Below, piece by piece: positions 38,571-47,194 of a stretch of 64,000 bases of DNA (positions within the stretch are counted from its first letter, which is position 1; each line of letters starts with the position of its first letter). The notes beneath the pieces were generated by a model. The model searched no databases, had not been told where the DNA came from, and worked only from the letters and a program-made list of their open reading frames with translations. This stretch comes from Deltaproteobacteria bacterium (GTDB lineage: Bacteria; Desulfobacterota; Binatia; UTPRO1): assembly GCA_020852955.1 (NCBI GenBank), contig JADYZW010000006.1, forward strand, positions 24,738 to 88,737, read 5' to 3'. The position numbers and the translations under genes are program-made.

Positions 38571-40058
38571 TCACGCGCCGTCGGCGAGGCTCGTGAGGTA
38601 GCGGACGAGCGTCCGCACGCCGAACCCCGTGCCGCCCTTCGGCGCGTACGGCAGCGCCTTCTCGAGAAACGCCGGGCCGGCGATGTCGAGATGGACCCAC
38701 GGCGTCGAGCCGACGAACTCTTGCAAGAAGAGCGCCGCCGTGATGCTGCCGGCGTGGCCGCCGCCGATGTTCTTGAGGTCGGCGACCGCGCTCTTGATGT
38801 CGTCCTTGTACTCGGCGACGAGCGGCATCTGCCAGAGCGGCTCGCCGGTCTCGGCGCCCGCCGCGAGCAGGCGGTCGGCGAGCGCCTGGTCGTTCGCGAA
38901 GAGCCCGGCGACCTGCGTGCCGAGCGCCACCATGCAGGCACCGGTCAGCGTCGCGAGGTCGATGATGGCGTCCGGCTTCGTATCCGCGGCGAGGAGGAGC
39001 GCGTCGGCGAGCACGAGGCGGCCCTCGGCATCGGTGTTCAGCACCTCGACGGTCTTGTCGTTCCGGTAGCGGATCACGTCGCCGGGCTTCTGCGCCTTCC
39101 CGCCCGGCAGGTTCTCGGTGATCGGGATGAATCCCTCCACCTCGATCGCGGGCTTCAGGCGCGCGATCGCCGTCATCGTGCCGATGACCGCCGCCGCCCC
39201 GGCCATGTCGCACTTCATGGTCTCCATGCTCTTCGCCGGCTTGAGCGAAAGGCCGCCGGAGTCGAACGTGATGCCCTTGCCGACGAGCGCGATCCGGCGC
39301 TTCGCGCCCTTGGCGCGATAGCGGAGGCGCACGAAGCGCGGCTCCTCGTTGCTGCCGCGCGCGACCGCGGCGAGGCCGGCGAGCTTTTCGCTCGCGATGC
39401 GCTTCGGATCCCAGACCTCGACCTCGAGGCCGGCTTCCTTCCCGACCTTCTTCGCAAGCTCGGCGATGTACGTCGGCGTCTTCACCGCGGCGGGCTCGTT
39501 CACGAGGTCGCGGGCGAGCGTCACGCTGGCGAGCGTCACCTCGAGCGCGCTCCACACGGGCGTCAAGCTCGTCTCCGCGGGCGGATCGGCGACGACGAAG
39601 ATCAGCTCGGCGACCGGCGGCGCGGGATCGGGCTCGGACTTGTACTTGCCGAAGCGGTACGCGGCGAGCTCGAAGCCCTCGACGAAGGCCGCGAGCCTTG
39701 CGGCGTCGTTCGCACGGGCGCCGCCGGCGACCACCACGCGCGTCGCACCGAGCGTGCCGACGAGACCGCGGGCTTGGCCGGCGGCGCGCCGCCACGCTTC
39801 GGCGTCGATCCGCGCCGCGTCGCCGAGCCCGACGACCATGAGCGCCTGCCGGCGCGGTCCCTGCACCGGCAGCACGGTCGCTTGCCCGGAGCGCCCGCGG
39901 AAGCGCGTCGCGGCGAGCGCGCGTTTCACTGCCGCGCCGCCGGCGCGCCGCGCGAGCGCCCGCATCTCGCGCCCGTCTTCTTCCCCGGCGGCCATCGGAA
40001 CGATCACGACCTCGGCCGCGATCGCCGTCGGGTCTCCACCACGCACCCGGATCTTCAT
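38571..40058 (-). CDS. pepA: Leucyl aminopeptidase (M17 family)
   Basis: A 495-aa metallopeptidase releasing N-terminal residues in the cytoplasm. The C-terminal M17 catalytic domain shows VGKGITFDSGGLSLKPA with the lysine and aspartate ligands, MKCDMAGAAAVIG and the family signature NTDAEGRLVLADAL. The N-terminal macro-like domain is complete. The start is ATG 40058; upstream codons to 40112 lack similarity. A gap of about 440 bases separates it from the divergent BMP lipoprotein gene. Confidence 0.95.
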   Translation of the reverse strand: MKIRVRGGDPTAIAAEVVIVPMAAGEEDGREMRALARRAGGAAVKRALAATRFRGRSGQATVLPVQGPRRQALMVVGLGDAARIDAEAWRRAAGQARGLVGTLGATRVVVAGGARANDAARLAAFVEGFELAAYRFGKYKSEPDPAPPVAELIFVVADPPAETSLTPVWSALEVTLASVTLARDLVNEPAAVKTPTYIAELAKKVGKEAGLEVEVWDPKRIASEKLAGLAAVARGSNEEPRFVRLRYRAKGAKRRIALVGKGITFDSGGLSLKPAKSMETMKCDMAGAAAVIGTMTAIARLKPAIEVEGFIPITENLPGGKAQKPGDVIRYRNDKTVEVLNTDAEGRLVLADALLLAADTKPDAIIDLATLTGACMVALGTQVAGLFANDQALADRLLAAGAETGEPLWQMPLVAEYKDDIKSAVADLKNIGGGHAGSITAALFLQEFVGSTPWVHLDIAGPAFLEKALPYAPKGGTGFGVRTLVRYLTSLADGA

Positions 40059-40498
40059 CGCGTGGCTCGTAGCGGCTTTCGCGTGCTCCTGCAATTCGCC
40101 GACGCGAAGCACCGTGCCGCGTCACCCTCCCGGCATCAGACTCACTCGTTGCGCTTGCCCTCGAACCGCTCGACCGTCGACTTCGCGGAGTCGGCGCCGG
40201 TGTAGACGGACTCGAATCGGACGCCGCCGTGTGGAACGGACCGCGGTGATCTGTCGGACCCCAAGTCCGTTTCCCCTCGGGAACGGCGTGGAGGCGTGGC
40301 CGTTGACCTCGCTCGCACCCGAATCGACCCGGCAAGAGTGAATCTCCAACGACGTATGACGGATCCGGTGTGCTCGATCAGCAGGCGGGTGCCGCCGTAT
40401 GCTCGAAGCCACTGATTCGACGCCTCGACCGAGCGCCGCGTGCCGACGCGCGTCGCCAGAGTTGCGGCCCGCCGCGACGCCCGGTAGCGTCCGCCGCC
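40059..40498. other. Non-coding region between pepA and the BMP importer
   Basis: A 440-base divergent intergenic region. The only ORFs (such as minus strand 40122-40412) are short, without ribosome-binding sites or recognisable domains. It contains a CGGAC/GTCCG hairpin followed by TTTC (about 40252-40273) and a nearby GTTTCCC-GGGAAC inverted repeat (about 40269-40290), a layout like a small dispersed palindromic repeat. Promoters for both flanking genes must lie here, but I cannot place them with confidence. Confidence 0.4.
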
Positions 40499-41479
40499 AT
40501 GTCGAGACGTCTCGCGCGGCTCGTCGCGGCGGTCGTGGTGCTCGGAGGCGTCGGCGCGTGCACCCGCGGCGGTAACGACGGCGGCTTCAAGGTCGCCCTT
40601 CTGAATCCGGGCCCGATCAGCGACGCGGGTTGGAACGCGGCGGCCTACGAGGGGCTCCTCGCGATACGTGACCAGCTCGGCGCCGAGATCAGCCAGGTCG
40701 AGACGCGGACGCCGCCCGAGTTCGAGCAGGCGTACCGCGACTACGCGCGGCGCGGCTTCCGGCTCGTGATCGGCCACGGCTTCGAGTTCCAGGACGCGGC
40801 GGCGAAGGTCGCGCCCGAGTTCCCGGGCACGGTGTTCCTGACGACGTCCGGCAATACGGTCCGGCCGAACGTGGCGCCGATCGTGTTCCGCCTCGAGGAA
40901 GCGACGTTCGTGCTCGGCGAGCTCGCCGCCCGCATGGCGCCCGACGGCGCGGCATGCGCCGTCGGCGGCATGGAGATCCCGTCGGTGAAGAGCACGTTCA
41001 TCGCGTTCCAGGCGGGCGCCGCGCACGCCAAGCCGGGCTACCCGGTGACGACGTCCTACCTCGGCACCTGGGACGACGTCGGGGCGGCGCGCACGGCGAC
41101 GCTGGCACTGGCGGATCGCGGCTGCCGCTTCGTCCTGCAGAACGCCGACGCGGCCGGTCCGGGCGTCTTCCAGGCAGCCGGCGAGCGCGGCATCTACGCC
41201 TTCGGCTCGAACCGGGCGCAGCACGAGGTCGCGCCGAACGCCGTCCTCGCGAGCGCGGTCATCGACATCCCGGCGGCGTTCGTCGCGGTGGCGCGCGAGG
41301 TGAAGGACCACACGTTCACGAGCCGCATCATCGAGGAGCACATGGCCGACGGCGCGATCGCGGTCGTGTTCAATCCCGCGCTCGAGACCAAGATCCCCGC
41401 CGACGTACGGAACGCGATCCGAGAGACCGAGGCCGCGATCCGCGCCGGCGAGCTGAAGGTCCCGACGGCGGAGTTCTGA
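40499..41479 (+). CDS. BMP-family (nucleoside-binding) lipoprotein, ABC substrate-binding
   Basis: A 326-aa substrate-binding lipoprotein of the BMP/Med family (lipobox GVGAC at about residue 20). Typical features: FKVALLNPGPISDAGWNAAAYEG at the mature N-terminus, IGHGFEFQDAAAKVAPEFP, and GMEIPSVKSTFIAFQAG. Characterised members bind purine nucleosides or riboflavin-like ligands and feed ABC importers of the YufN-P type. The full transporter follows, with the ATPase start 23 bases downstream. ATG 40499 is chosen from the signal peptide; the open frame upstream is not coding. Confidence 0.92.
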   Translation: MSRRLARLVAAVVVLGGVGACTRGGNDGGFKVALLNPGPISDAGWNAAAYEGLLAIRDQLGAEISQVETRTPPEFEQAYRDYARRGFRLVIGHGFEFQDAAAKVAPEFPGTVFLTTSGNTVRPNVAPIVFRLEEATFVLGELAARMAPDGAACAVGGMEIPSVKSTFIAFQAGAAHAKPGYPVTTSYLGTWDDVGAARTATLALADRGCRFVLQNADAAGPGVFQAAGERGIYAFGSNRAQHEVAPNAVLASAVIDIPAAFVAVAREVKDHTFTSRIIEEHMADGAIAVVFNPALETKIPADVRNAIRETEAAIRAGELKVPTAEF

Positions 41480-41502
41480 TCGCCGGACCCGGCGCGCGCG
41501 CG

Positions 41503-43008
41503 ATGACGACGCCGAGGCTCTCGCTCTGTGGGGTCGCGAAGCGCTACGGCGACCTCGTCGCGCTGGCGCCGCTCGACCTCGCGCTTCCGGGCGGCACGAT
41601 CCACGGAATCCTCGGGGAGAACGGCGCCGGCAAATCGACGCTGGTGCGCCTCGTCGCGGGCGGCGTCCAGGCGGACTCCGGCACGATCGCGATCGACGGA
41701 GCGCCGCTCGCGACGGGCGACCCGCGGGCCGCGCGCGCGGCCGGCGTCGGCGTCGTGCACCAGCACTTCGCGCTCGTCGGCGCCTTGTCGGTGGCCGAGA
41801 ATCTGGCGCTCGGCCGACCGGAGTCGACCGGCGCGTGGTGCGCGCCGGCGCGGCTCGCCGCCGCGGCGCGGGCGCTCTCGGCGACGCTCGGGCTCGACGT
41901 CGGCGACCTGACGGCGCCCTGCGGCGCGCTTCCGGTCGGCGGCCAGGCCCGCGTCGAGATCCTGCGCGCGCTCTCGGCGACGCCGCGCGTGCTGCTCCTC
42001 GACGAGCCGACGGCGGTCCTCACGCCGCGCGAGACCGAGGAGCTCTTCGCGACGCTGCGGCGGCTCCGCGACGGCGGCATGCTCGTCCTCTTCGTGACCC
42101 ACAAGCTCGAGGAAGCGCTCGCGCTCTGCGACGCGGTGACGGTGCTCCGCGGGGGCAAGCGCGTCACGACCGTCGGGGCGACCGACGTGACGGCCCACGA
42201 CCTCGCGCGAATGATGGTAGGCGCCGGGGCCGAAACGGCGGCGCGCGCGCACCCGCGCGCGACCGGCGAGCCGCTCGCGCTCCTCGCCCGCGACGTCGCG
42301 ACCAACGCAGTCGCCGGCCGCACGGCGCTCGCGCCCTGCAGCTTGGACATCGGGGCGGGCGAGATTTGCGGGATCGCCGGCGTCGACGGCAACGGCCAGG
42401 ACGAGCTGGCCGGCGCGCTCGCGGGGGTGATTCCCCGGCGCGGCACGGTCGTCGTCCACGGTGCGACGCTTCCGGCGGACGACGTGCGCGCCGCGATCGC
42501 CGCCGGCCTTGCGCTCGTCCCCGGCGACCGCCGGCGCGACGCGCTCGCCGCCGGTATGACGGTCTGGCAGAACACGATCCTCGCGGCGCCTCTTCTCGCC
42601 CGCTTCAGCGGCTTCGGACTGCTCGACGTCGCGCGGGCGCGGGCCTTCGCGACCGATCTCGTGGCGTCGTATCGCGTCGCCGTCCCGAGCCTCGATCATC
42701 CGGTCGGCGCGCTCTCGGGCGGCAACCAGCAGCGTATCGTCATCGGTCGGGCGCTCGCGACGGAGCCCCGCGTGCTGATCGCCGTCAATCCGACGCGCGG
42801 GCTCGACATCGCCGCGACCGCGCACGTCCACGCGATGCTCGCCGCCACCGCCGCGACCGGAACGGCCGTGCTCCTCTTCACGACCGACCTCGACGAGCTC
42901 GCAGCGATCGCGGATCGCTCGTTCGTGCTCTACCGCGGCCGGCTCGCGGGACCGGTGTCGCCGCGCGATCGCGCGCGCATCGGCGCGCTCATGGCGGGGC
43001 TGTGGTGA
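41503..43008 (+). CDS. Nucleoside ABC importer ATPase with two NBDs (YufO-like)
   Basis: A 501-aa ATPase with two fused nucleotide-binding domains, energising the BMP importer. NBD1 has GENGAGKST and Walker B VLLLDEPTAVLT, with a degenerate signature LPVGGQARVEI. NBD2 has the altered Walker A GVDGNGQDE typical of the second half of sugar/nucleoside importers, but a good signature LSGGNQQRIVIGRAL. The downstream permease starts in a GTGA overlap with its stop. Confidence 0.93.
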   Translation: MTTPRLSLCGVAKRYGDLVALAPLDLALPGGTIHGILGENGAGKSTLVRLVAGGVQADSGTIAIDGAPLATGDPRAARAAGVGVVHQHFALVGALSVAENLALGRPESTGAWCAPARLAAAARALSATLGLDVGDLTAPCGALPVGGQARVEILRALSATPRVLLLDEPTAVLTPRETEELFATLRRLRDGGMLVLFVTHKLEEALALCDAVTVLRGGKRVTTVGATDVTAHDLARMMVGAGAETAARAHPRATGEPLALLARDVATNAVAGRTALAPCSLDIGAGEICGIAGVDGNGQDELAGALAGVIPRRGTVVVHGATLPADDVRAAIAAGLALVPGDRRRDALAAGMTVWQNTILAAPLLARFSGFGLLDVARARAFATDLVASYRVAVPSLDHPVGALSGGNQQRIVIGRALATEPRVLIAVNPTRGLDIAATAHVHAMLAATAATGTAVLLFTTDLDELAAIADRSFVLYRGRLAGPVSPRDRARIGALMAGLW

Positions 43009-44063
43009 CCCCGCGTCGGGCGTTCGCGCGCATGCTCGGACCAGCAGCCGTCGTCGCCGCGGCGCTCCTCGTGAGCGTCGGAGTGCTCGCCGGCGCCGGC
43101 GCCGATCCGCTCGCGGCGCTCGCCGCGCTCGGCGGCGGCGCCTTCGGCGACCGCTTCGCGCTCGTCGACACGCTCGTGAAGAGCTGCCCGCTCGCGCTCA
43201 CGGGCCTCGCCGTCGCGATCGCGTTCCGAAGCGGGGTCTGGAACATCGGCGCCGAAGGGCAGCTGCTGGCGGGAGCGCTCGCCGCCACCGCCGCCGCGCA
43301 CGCCGCCGCCGAACGGCCGCTCGCCCTCGCCGCCGCGCTCGCGAGCGCCGTCGCCGCCGGCGCGCTCTGGGCCGGCCTCGCGGCCGCGCTGAAGCTCCGC
43401 CGACAGGTGAACGAGGTGATCGCGACCATCATGCTGAACTTCATCGCGGCCCGGCTCGTCGGCTTCGCGGTGCACGGTCCCCTCATGGAGACGGCCGGAC
43501 ACTACCCGCAGAGCGACGTGCTGCCGGCGGCCGCGCACCTCCCGACCCTCGGCGGTGGGCTGCACGGCGGGATCGCGCTCGCCCTCGGCGCCGTGCCGCT
43601 CGTCTGGCTCGTGCTGCACCGGACGGCGCTCGGCTTTCGTTGGCGCGCCGCCGGCGACAATTATTACGCGACCCATCTCGCCGGGCTCGCGCCCGCGCGG
43701 GCGACGATGAGCGCCATGCTCGTCAGCGGCGGGCTCGCGGGTCTGGCGGGGGGCATCGAGGTAACCGGGGTCACGCACCGGCTCTTCGAGCAGTTCTCCG
43801 GCGGCCAGGGCTACACCGCGATCGCGGTGGCGCTCCTCGCCCGCCTCCATCCGGGCTGGGTCGCGGTCTCGGCGCTGTTCTTCGGCGCGCTCACAGCCGG
43901 TGCGGGCGCCATGCAACGGAGCGCCGGCGTCTCCGCGGTCTTCGCGTCGATCGTCCAGGCGACCGTGATCCTGGCGCTCCTCGCGGCGGAAGCACCGCGT
44001 TTCGCGCACCGGCGCGGCCGCCGGCGCGACGACCTCGCGCCGCGTGCGGGGACGGCCGCATGA
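43005..44063 (+). CDS. Nucleoside ABC importer permease 1 (YufP-like)
   Basis: A 352-aa BPD_transp_2 membrane subunit with about eight to ten helices. The family motif FRSGVWNIGAEGQLLAGA and the helix start KLRRQVNEVIATIMLNFIA are diagnostic. Translation starts at GTG 43005, overlapping the ATPase stop, so coupling is likely. It forms a heterodimer with the next gene product to carry the nucleoside across the inner membrane. Confidence 0.92.
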   Translation: MTPRRAFARMLGPAAVVAAALLVSVGVLAGAGADPLAALAALGGGAFGDRFALVDTLVKSCPLALTGLAVAIAFRSGVWNIGAEGQLLAGALAATAAAHAAAERPLALAAALASAVAAGALWAGLAAALKLRRQVNEVIATIMLNFIAARLVGFAVHGPLMETAGHYPQSDVLPAAAHLPTLGGGLHGGIALALGAVPLVWLVLHRTALGFRWRAAGDNYYATHLAGLAPARATMSAMLVSGGLAGLAGGIEVTGVTHRLFEQFSGGQGYTAIAVALLARLHPGWVAVSALFFGALTAGAGAMQRSAGVSAVFASIVQATVILALLAAEAPRFAHRRGRRRDDLAPRAGTAA

Positions 44064-44977
44064 CGGAGTGGCTCGTCGTGCTCACCGCCTCGGCCTTGGC
44101 GCTCGGCACGCCGCTCCTGTTCGCGGCGCTCGGCGAGCTCGTGAGCGAGCGTGCCGGCGTGCTCAACATCGGCGTCGAGGGTCTCATGCTGACCGGCGCG
44201 TTCGCCGGGTTCCTCGCCTGCTGGGCGACGGGCAGCCCGCTCGTCGGCATGGTCGCCGCAGCCGGCGCCGCGATGATGCTCGGCGCGCTCCTCGCCCTGT
44301 GGGTGGTCGGGCTCGACGCGGATCAGGTCGTCGCGGGCGCGGCGCTCAACATCCTCGCCGTCGGCGTCACGGGGGTCGCCTACCGCGCCGTCTTCGGAGT
44401 GACCGGCGCCGCACTCACGGTGCCGACCTTCGCGCCGATCGCCCTCGACGGCGACGCGTGGTGGCTCGCGCCCCTCCGCCAGCCGGCGCCGGTATGGGTG
44501 GCGCTCGCCCTCGTGCCGCTCGTGTGGCTCGTCCTCGCACGCACGCGCCTCGGGCTCGAGCTCCGCGCCGTCGGCGAGGCGCCCGAAGCCGCCGCGAGCC
44601 TCGGCATCCGCGTCGCCGCGGTGCGCGTCGGCGCGCTGCTCGCCGCGGCCCTCCTCGCGGGAATCGGCGGCGGCTACCTCTCGCTCGCCTACTCCAACAC
44701 GTTCGTCGAAGGCATGTCGGCGGGACGCGGCTTCATCGCGCTCGCGATCGTCGTGTTCGGGCGGTGGCGGCCGCTCGGCATCCTGGCCGGCGCCCTCCTC
44801 TTCGGCGCCGCGAGCGCCGCGCAGTTCCACCTGCAAGCGGCCGGGATCACGATCCCGTATCATCTCCTCCTGATGCTCCCCTACGTTCTGACGCTCACGG
44901 TCCTCGCGATCGCCACCGGTACGACGGCGGCGCCCGCGGCGCTCGGACGCCGGCGCAGCGAGTGCGGCCCCCCGTGA
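44060..44977 (+). CDS. Nucleoside ABC importer permease 2 (YufQ-like)
   Basis: A 305-aa second permease. The signature LVSERAGVLNIGVEGLMLTGAF region and NILAVGVTGVAYRAVFG are typical of the RbsC/YufQ branch. The ATG overlaps the permease 1 stop by four bases, completing a tightly packed four-gene transporter operon. The sirtuin gene follows after 117 bases on the same strand. Confidence 0.92.
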   Translation: MTEWLVVLTASALALGTPLLFAALGELVSERAGVLNIGVEGLMLTGAFAGFLACWATGSPLVGMVAAAGAAMMLGALLALWVVGLDADQVVAGAALNILAVGVTGVAYRAVFGVTGAALTVPTFAPIALDGDAWWLAPLRQPAPVWVALALVPLVWLVLARTRLGLELRAVGEAPEAAASLGIRVAAVRVGALLAAALLAGIGGGYLSLAYSNTFVEGMSAGRGFIALAIVVFGRWRPLGILAGALLFGAASAAQFHLQAAGITIPYHLLLMLPYVLTLTVLAIATGTTAAPAALGRRRSECGPP

Positions 44978-45094
44978 CGCTCGACCGCAGCTCGGAGTCT
45001 CACGGGGCCCACGTGCTCGACGTCGCGGGCTCTCGCGAGCGCACGAATCCTGGGATACACGAGCGGGCGGCGCCGCGCCTCGCACCCGTCCTCG

Positions 45095-45907
45095 GTGCGG
45101 CTGCCGCCGGAGACTGAAGTCATCGCGCCCGTCACCGACACCGACATCGATCGCGCCGCCGCGCTCGTCGGCGGCGCGCGCCGCCTCGTCGTCCTGACCG
45201 GCGCCGGCATCAGCACCGAATCCGGGATCCCGGATTTCCGGAGCCCCGGCGGCCTCTGGACGCGCTACGACCCGCGGAAGCTCACGTTCGATCGGTTCTG
45301 CGCGAGCGCCGAGACCCGCCGGCTCTACTGGGAGATGGGTAACGACCTCTTCCCCGCACTCCGCGACGCGCACCCGAACACCGCGCACCGCGTGCTCGCG
45401 GCGCTCGAGCGGCGCGGCGGGCTCCTCCGCATCATCACCCAGAACGTCGACGGGCTCCACCAGAAGGCCGGGAGCTCGCCCGAAGCGATGATCGAGATCC
45501 ACGGCACCGCGCTCGAGGTCGGCTGCCTGACCTGCGGCGCCCGCCAGGATCGCGGACCGGTGCAGGCGCGCTTCGCGGCCGGCGAACACGACCTCCGCTG
45601 CGACTGCGGCGGCCTCCTCAAGCCGGCGACCATCTCGTTCGGCCAGGCCATGCCCGAGCGGGAGACCGTGCAGGCCTTCGCCGACGCGGCGGCGGCCGAC
45701 GTCTTCCTGGTGGTCGGCTCGTCGCTCGAGGTGTATCCCGCCGCGGGGTTGCCGCGAGCCGCCGTCGAGAGTGGCGCGGCGCTCGTGATCGTGAACCGCG
45801 AGCCGACGCCATACGACGACGACGCCGAGGCCGCGCTGCACGGAAGCTCCGGAGAGACGCTCGGCGCGATCGCGGCAAGGCTCGGCCTCGCCATCACCGA
45901 CGCCTGA
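45095..45907 (+). CDS. Sir2-family NAD-dependent protein deacylase
   Basis: A 270-aa sirtuin removing acyl groups from protein lysines while consuming NAD. NAD-binding motifs TGAGISTESGIPDFRSP and TQNVDGLHQKAG, the catalytic histidine in EIHGTALEVGC, and a zinc site with CXXC (CLTC) then CXC (CDC) are present, so the enzyme looks active. Starts at GTG 45095. Its position downstream of a nucleoside importer could link salvage of nicotinamide/adenosine-type products to NAD use; this is inference, and a separate promoter is possible in the 117-base gap. Confidence 0.92.
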   Translation: MRLPPETEVIAPVTDTDIDRAAALVGGARRLVVLTGAGISTESGIPDFRSPGGLWTRYDPRKLTFDRFCASAETRRLYWEMGNDLFPALRDAHPNTAHRVLAALERRGGLLRIITQNVDGLHQKAGSSPEAMIEIHGTALEVGCLTCGARQDRGPVQARFAAGEHDLRCDCGGLLKPATISFGQAMPERETVQAFADAAAADVFLVVGSSLEVYPAAGLPRAAVESGAALVIVNREPTPYDDDAEAALHGSSGETLGAIAARLGLAITDA

Positions 45908-45954
45908 GCGCGCCGCGCTTCGATCGATCCGATCGCCGCGGCACCCCGAAACGA

Positions 45955-45990
45955 CGACGGGCGGTGGAGCCGGAACCCCACCGCCCGTCG
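45955..45990. terminator. Bidirectional hairpin between sirtuin and isc-distal gene
   Basis: A perfect 13-bp inverted repeat (CGACGGGCGGTGG at 45955-45967, its complement at 45978-45990) with a 10-base loop, lying between two convergent genes. No T tract follows on the plus strand; a short TCGTTTC follows on the minus strand. The position and strength suggest a shared transcription terminator. Confidence 0.6.
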
Positions 45991-46014
45991 CGACACGCGC
46001 GGGAGACCTGCGCG

Positions 46015-46440
46015 CTAACTGTGCCGGGCGAGCCGGAACTGGCCATGATCGACGTCGTCCTCGGGAGCATCCTCCGCCGCCGCGGCCACGGCGTCACTCG
46101 CCCGCCTCCGCTCGGCGGCGCGCCACTTGAAGAGGCCTTCCCGCACGTACTCCGGGTTCAGCTGGAGCATCTCGCAGACGTTGTCGAAGGAGAAGAACCA
46201 GGTGCGATCCTCGGCGGCGATCCACGCCTCGGCGTCCGCGAAGAGCTGGCGCGCCTTCGGGTCCGTCGCGTGGAGCTGCTTCATGAAACAGTTCACGGCG
46301 TCGGCGAGGACGGCGAGCACGAGGCGGCGCTCGCCGTCGGACTGCCCCTTCGAGCGCAACGCCTGAAAGAACTGCACCGGCAGCATCGCGTCGAGCTGCA
46401 GAAACCCGCCGTATCGATCTTCGGTACTGGTGTCGGTCAT
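46015..46440 (-). CDS. Conserved unknown protein at the distal end of the isc operon
   Basis: A 141-aa soluble protein. Recognisable features are VLAVLADAVNCFMKQL, a DPKARQLFADAEAWI segment, and WFFSFDNVCEMLQLNPEYV (about residues 80-98), a pattern I recall from uncharacterised deltaproteobacterial proteins; no function is known to me. It is mostly helical with two Cys, too few for an obvious Fe-S site. The start is set by AAGGGAGAG located nine bases before ATG 46440. It lies 49 bases after iscR on the same strand and probably is co-transcribed, suggesting a role in Fe-S homeostasis. Confidence 0.7.
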   Translation of the reverse strand: MTDTSTEDRYGGFLQLDAMLPVQFFQALRSKGQSDGERRLVLAVLADAVNCFMKQLHATDPKARQLFADAEAWIAAEDRTWFFSFDNVCEMLQLNPEYVREGLFKWRAAERRRASDAVAAAAEDAPEDDVDHGQFRLARHS

Positions 46441-46489
46441 CGGCATCTCTCCCTTCGGCTCGAACACGCCCGCTCGAGCAAAGTCGTCC

Positions 46490-46960
46490 TCATCCCATCG
46501 CCGCGTCCGCGGCGATCTCCGCGAGCGGCGTCGTCGCGCGTTTCTGCAGTACGGCGGCCAGCGTCGTGCTCGCGAACACCTCCACCACCCGCTTCTGCGC
46601 CTCCCTCCATACCCATAGCATCGAGCAGCGCAGCGACTGCGCGCAGCAGTCGGGAGCCGCGCCGGCATCCCCGACGCACACGTTCAACGAGACCGGCCCC
46701 TCGATCGCTTCGATGACGTCCTTGAACGTCACGGCTTCCGGCTCGCGGGCGAGCGCATACCCGCCCTGCGCTCCGCGCGTCGAGCGCACGATTCCGGACC
46801 GGATCAGATCCTGGATGATCTTCTCGAGGAACTTCTTCGGAATCGCCTCGCGTGCCGCGATCTCGGCCACCGAGCACGGACGGCGATCGTTCTGGTATGC
46901 GAGATAGATCGCCGCGCGAAGCGCATAGTCGACTTTCCGGCTGACTTGCATGATGGCCAT
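46490..46960 (-). CDS. iscR: Rrf2-family regulator, IscR-like
   Basis: A 156-aa winged-helix regulator controlling Fe-S cluster biogenesis genes. The N-terminal Rrf2 helix-turn-helix (VDYALRAAIYLAYQN, then AIPKKFLEKIIQDLIRSGIV) is followed by a loop with clustered Cys residues (CVGDAGAAPDCCAQSLRC, around residues 95-112) that can ligate a [2Fe-2S] cluster. Unusually it is distal to the structural genes rather than first. It is separated from iscX by 18 bases. In-frame ATG 46951 is an alternative start. Confidence 0.88.
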   Translation of the reverse strand: MAIMQVSRKVDYALRAAIYLAYQNDRRPCSVAEIAAREAIPKKFLEKIIQDLIRSGIVRSTRGAQGGYALAREPEAVTFKDVIEAIEGPVSLNVCVGDAGAAPDCCAQSLRCSMLWVWREAQKRVVEVFASTTLAAVLQKRATTPLAEIAADAAMG

Positions 46961-46978
46961 GGGGATCCCCTGGAGTCC

Positions 46979-47194
46979 TCAGTCGTCCTTCCGATCGCGA
47001 TATTCCTCGAACCAGGCCATCTGGATGGCCTCGAGCTTGCCCTCGTTCGACGCCTTCGGATCGTCGTCGAACTCGTCGAGCGCCGTGACGTAGCGGTGCA
47101 GGTCCGTGAAGCGCACGGTGAGCGGATCGATCTCTTCGTGCTCGTCGGCGAGCGCGAGCGCGAGATCCTCCGCATCCTCCCACTTCAGACCCAT
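46979..47194 (-). CDS. iscX: IscX (YfhJ) Fe-S cluster assembly regulator
   Basis: A small acidic protein of 71 aa, the usual IscX size. The family pattern is clear: [18 protein letters not shown] near the N-terminus, [14 protein letters not shown] in the middle and a C-terminal [13 protein letters not shown] helix. IscX interacts with IscS and iron and modulates cluster assembly. Its start overlaps the last ten bases of hscA. Confidence 0.93.
   Translation of the reverse strand: MGLKWEDAEDLALALADEHEEIDPLTVRFTDLHRYVTALDEFDDDPKASNEGKLEAIQMAWFEEYRDRKDD

Noticed and set aside
40205..40225. A GACTCGAATCGG string recalling a tRNA T-loop
   Set aside because: No acceptor, D or anticodon arm could be placed around it. 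I found no other tRNA in the gaps.
40122..40412. A 96-aa minus-strand ORF in the pepA to BMP gap
   Set aside because: No ribosome-binding site, no domain, arginine-rich composition; the region looks like a palindromic intergenic repeat.
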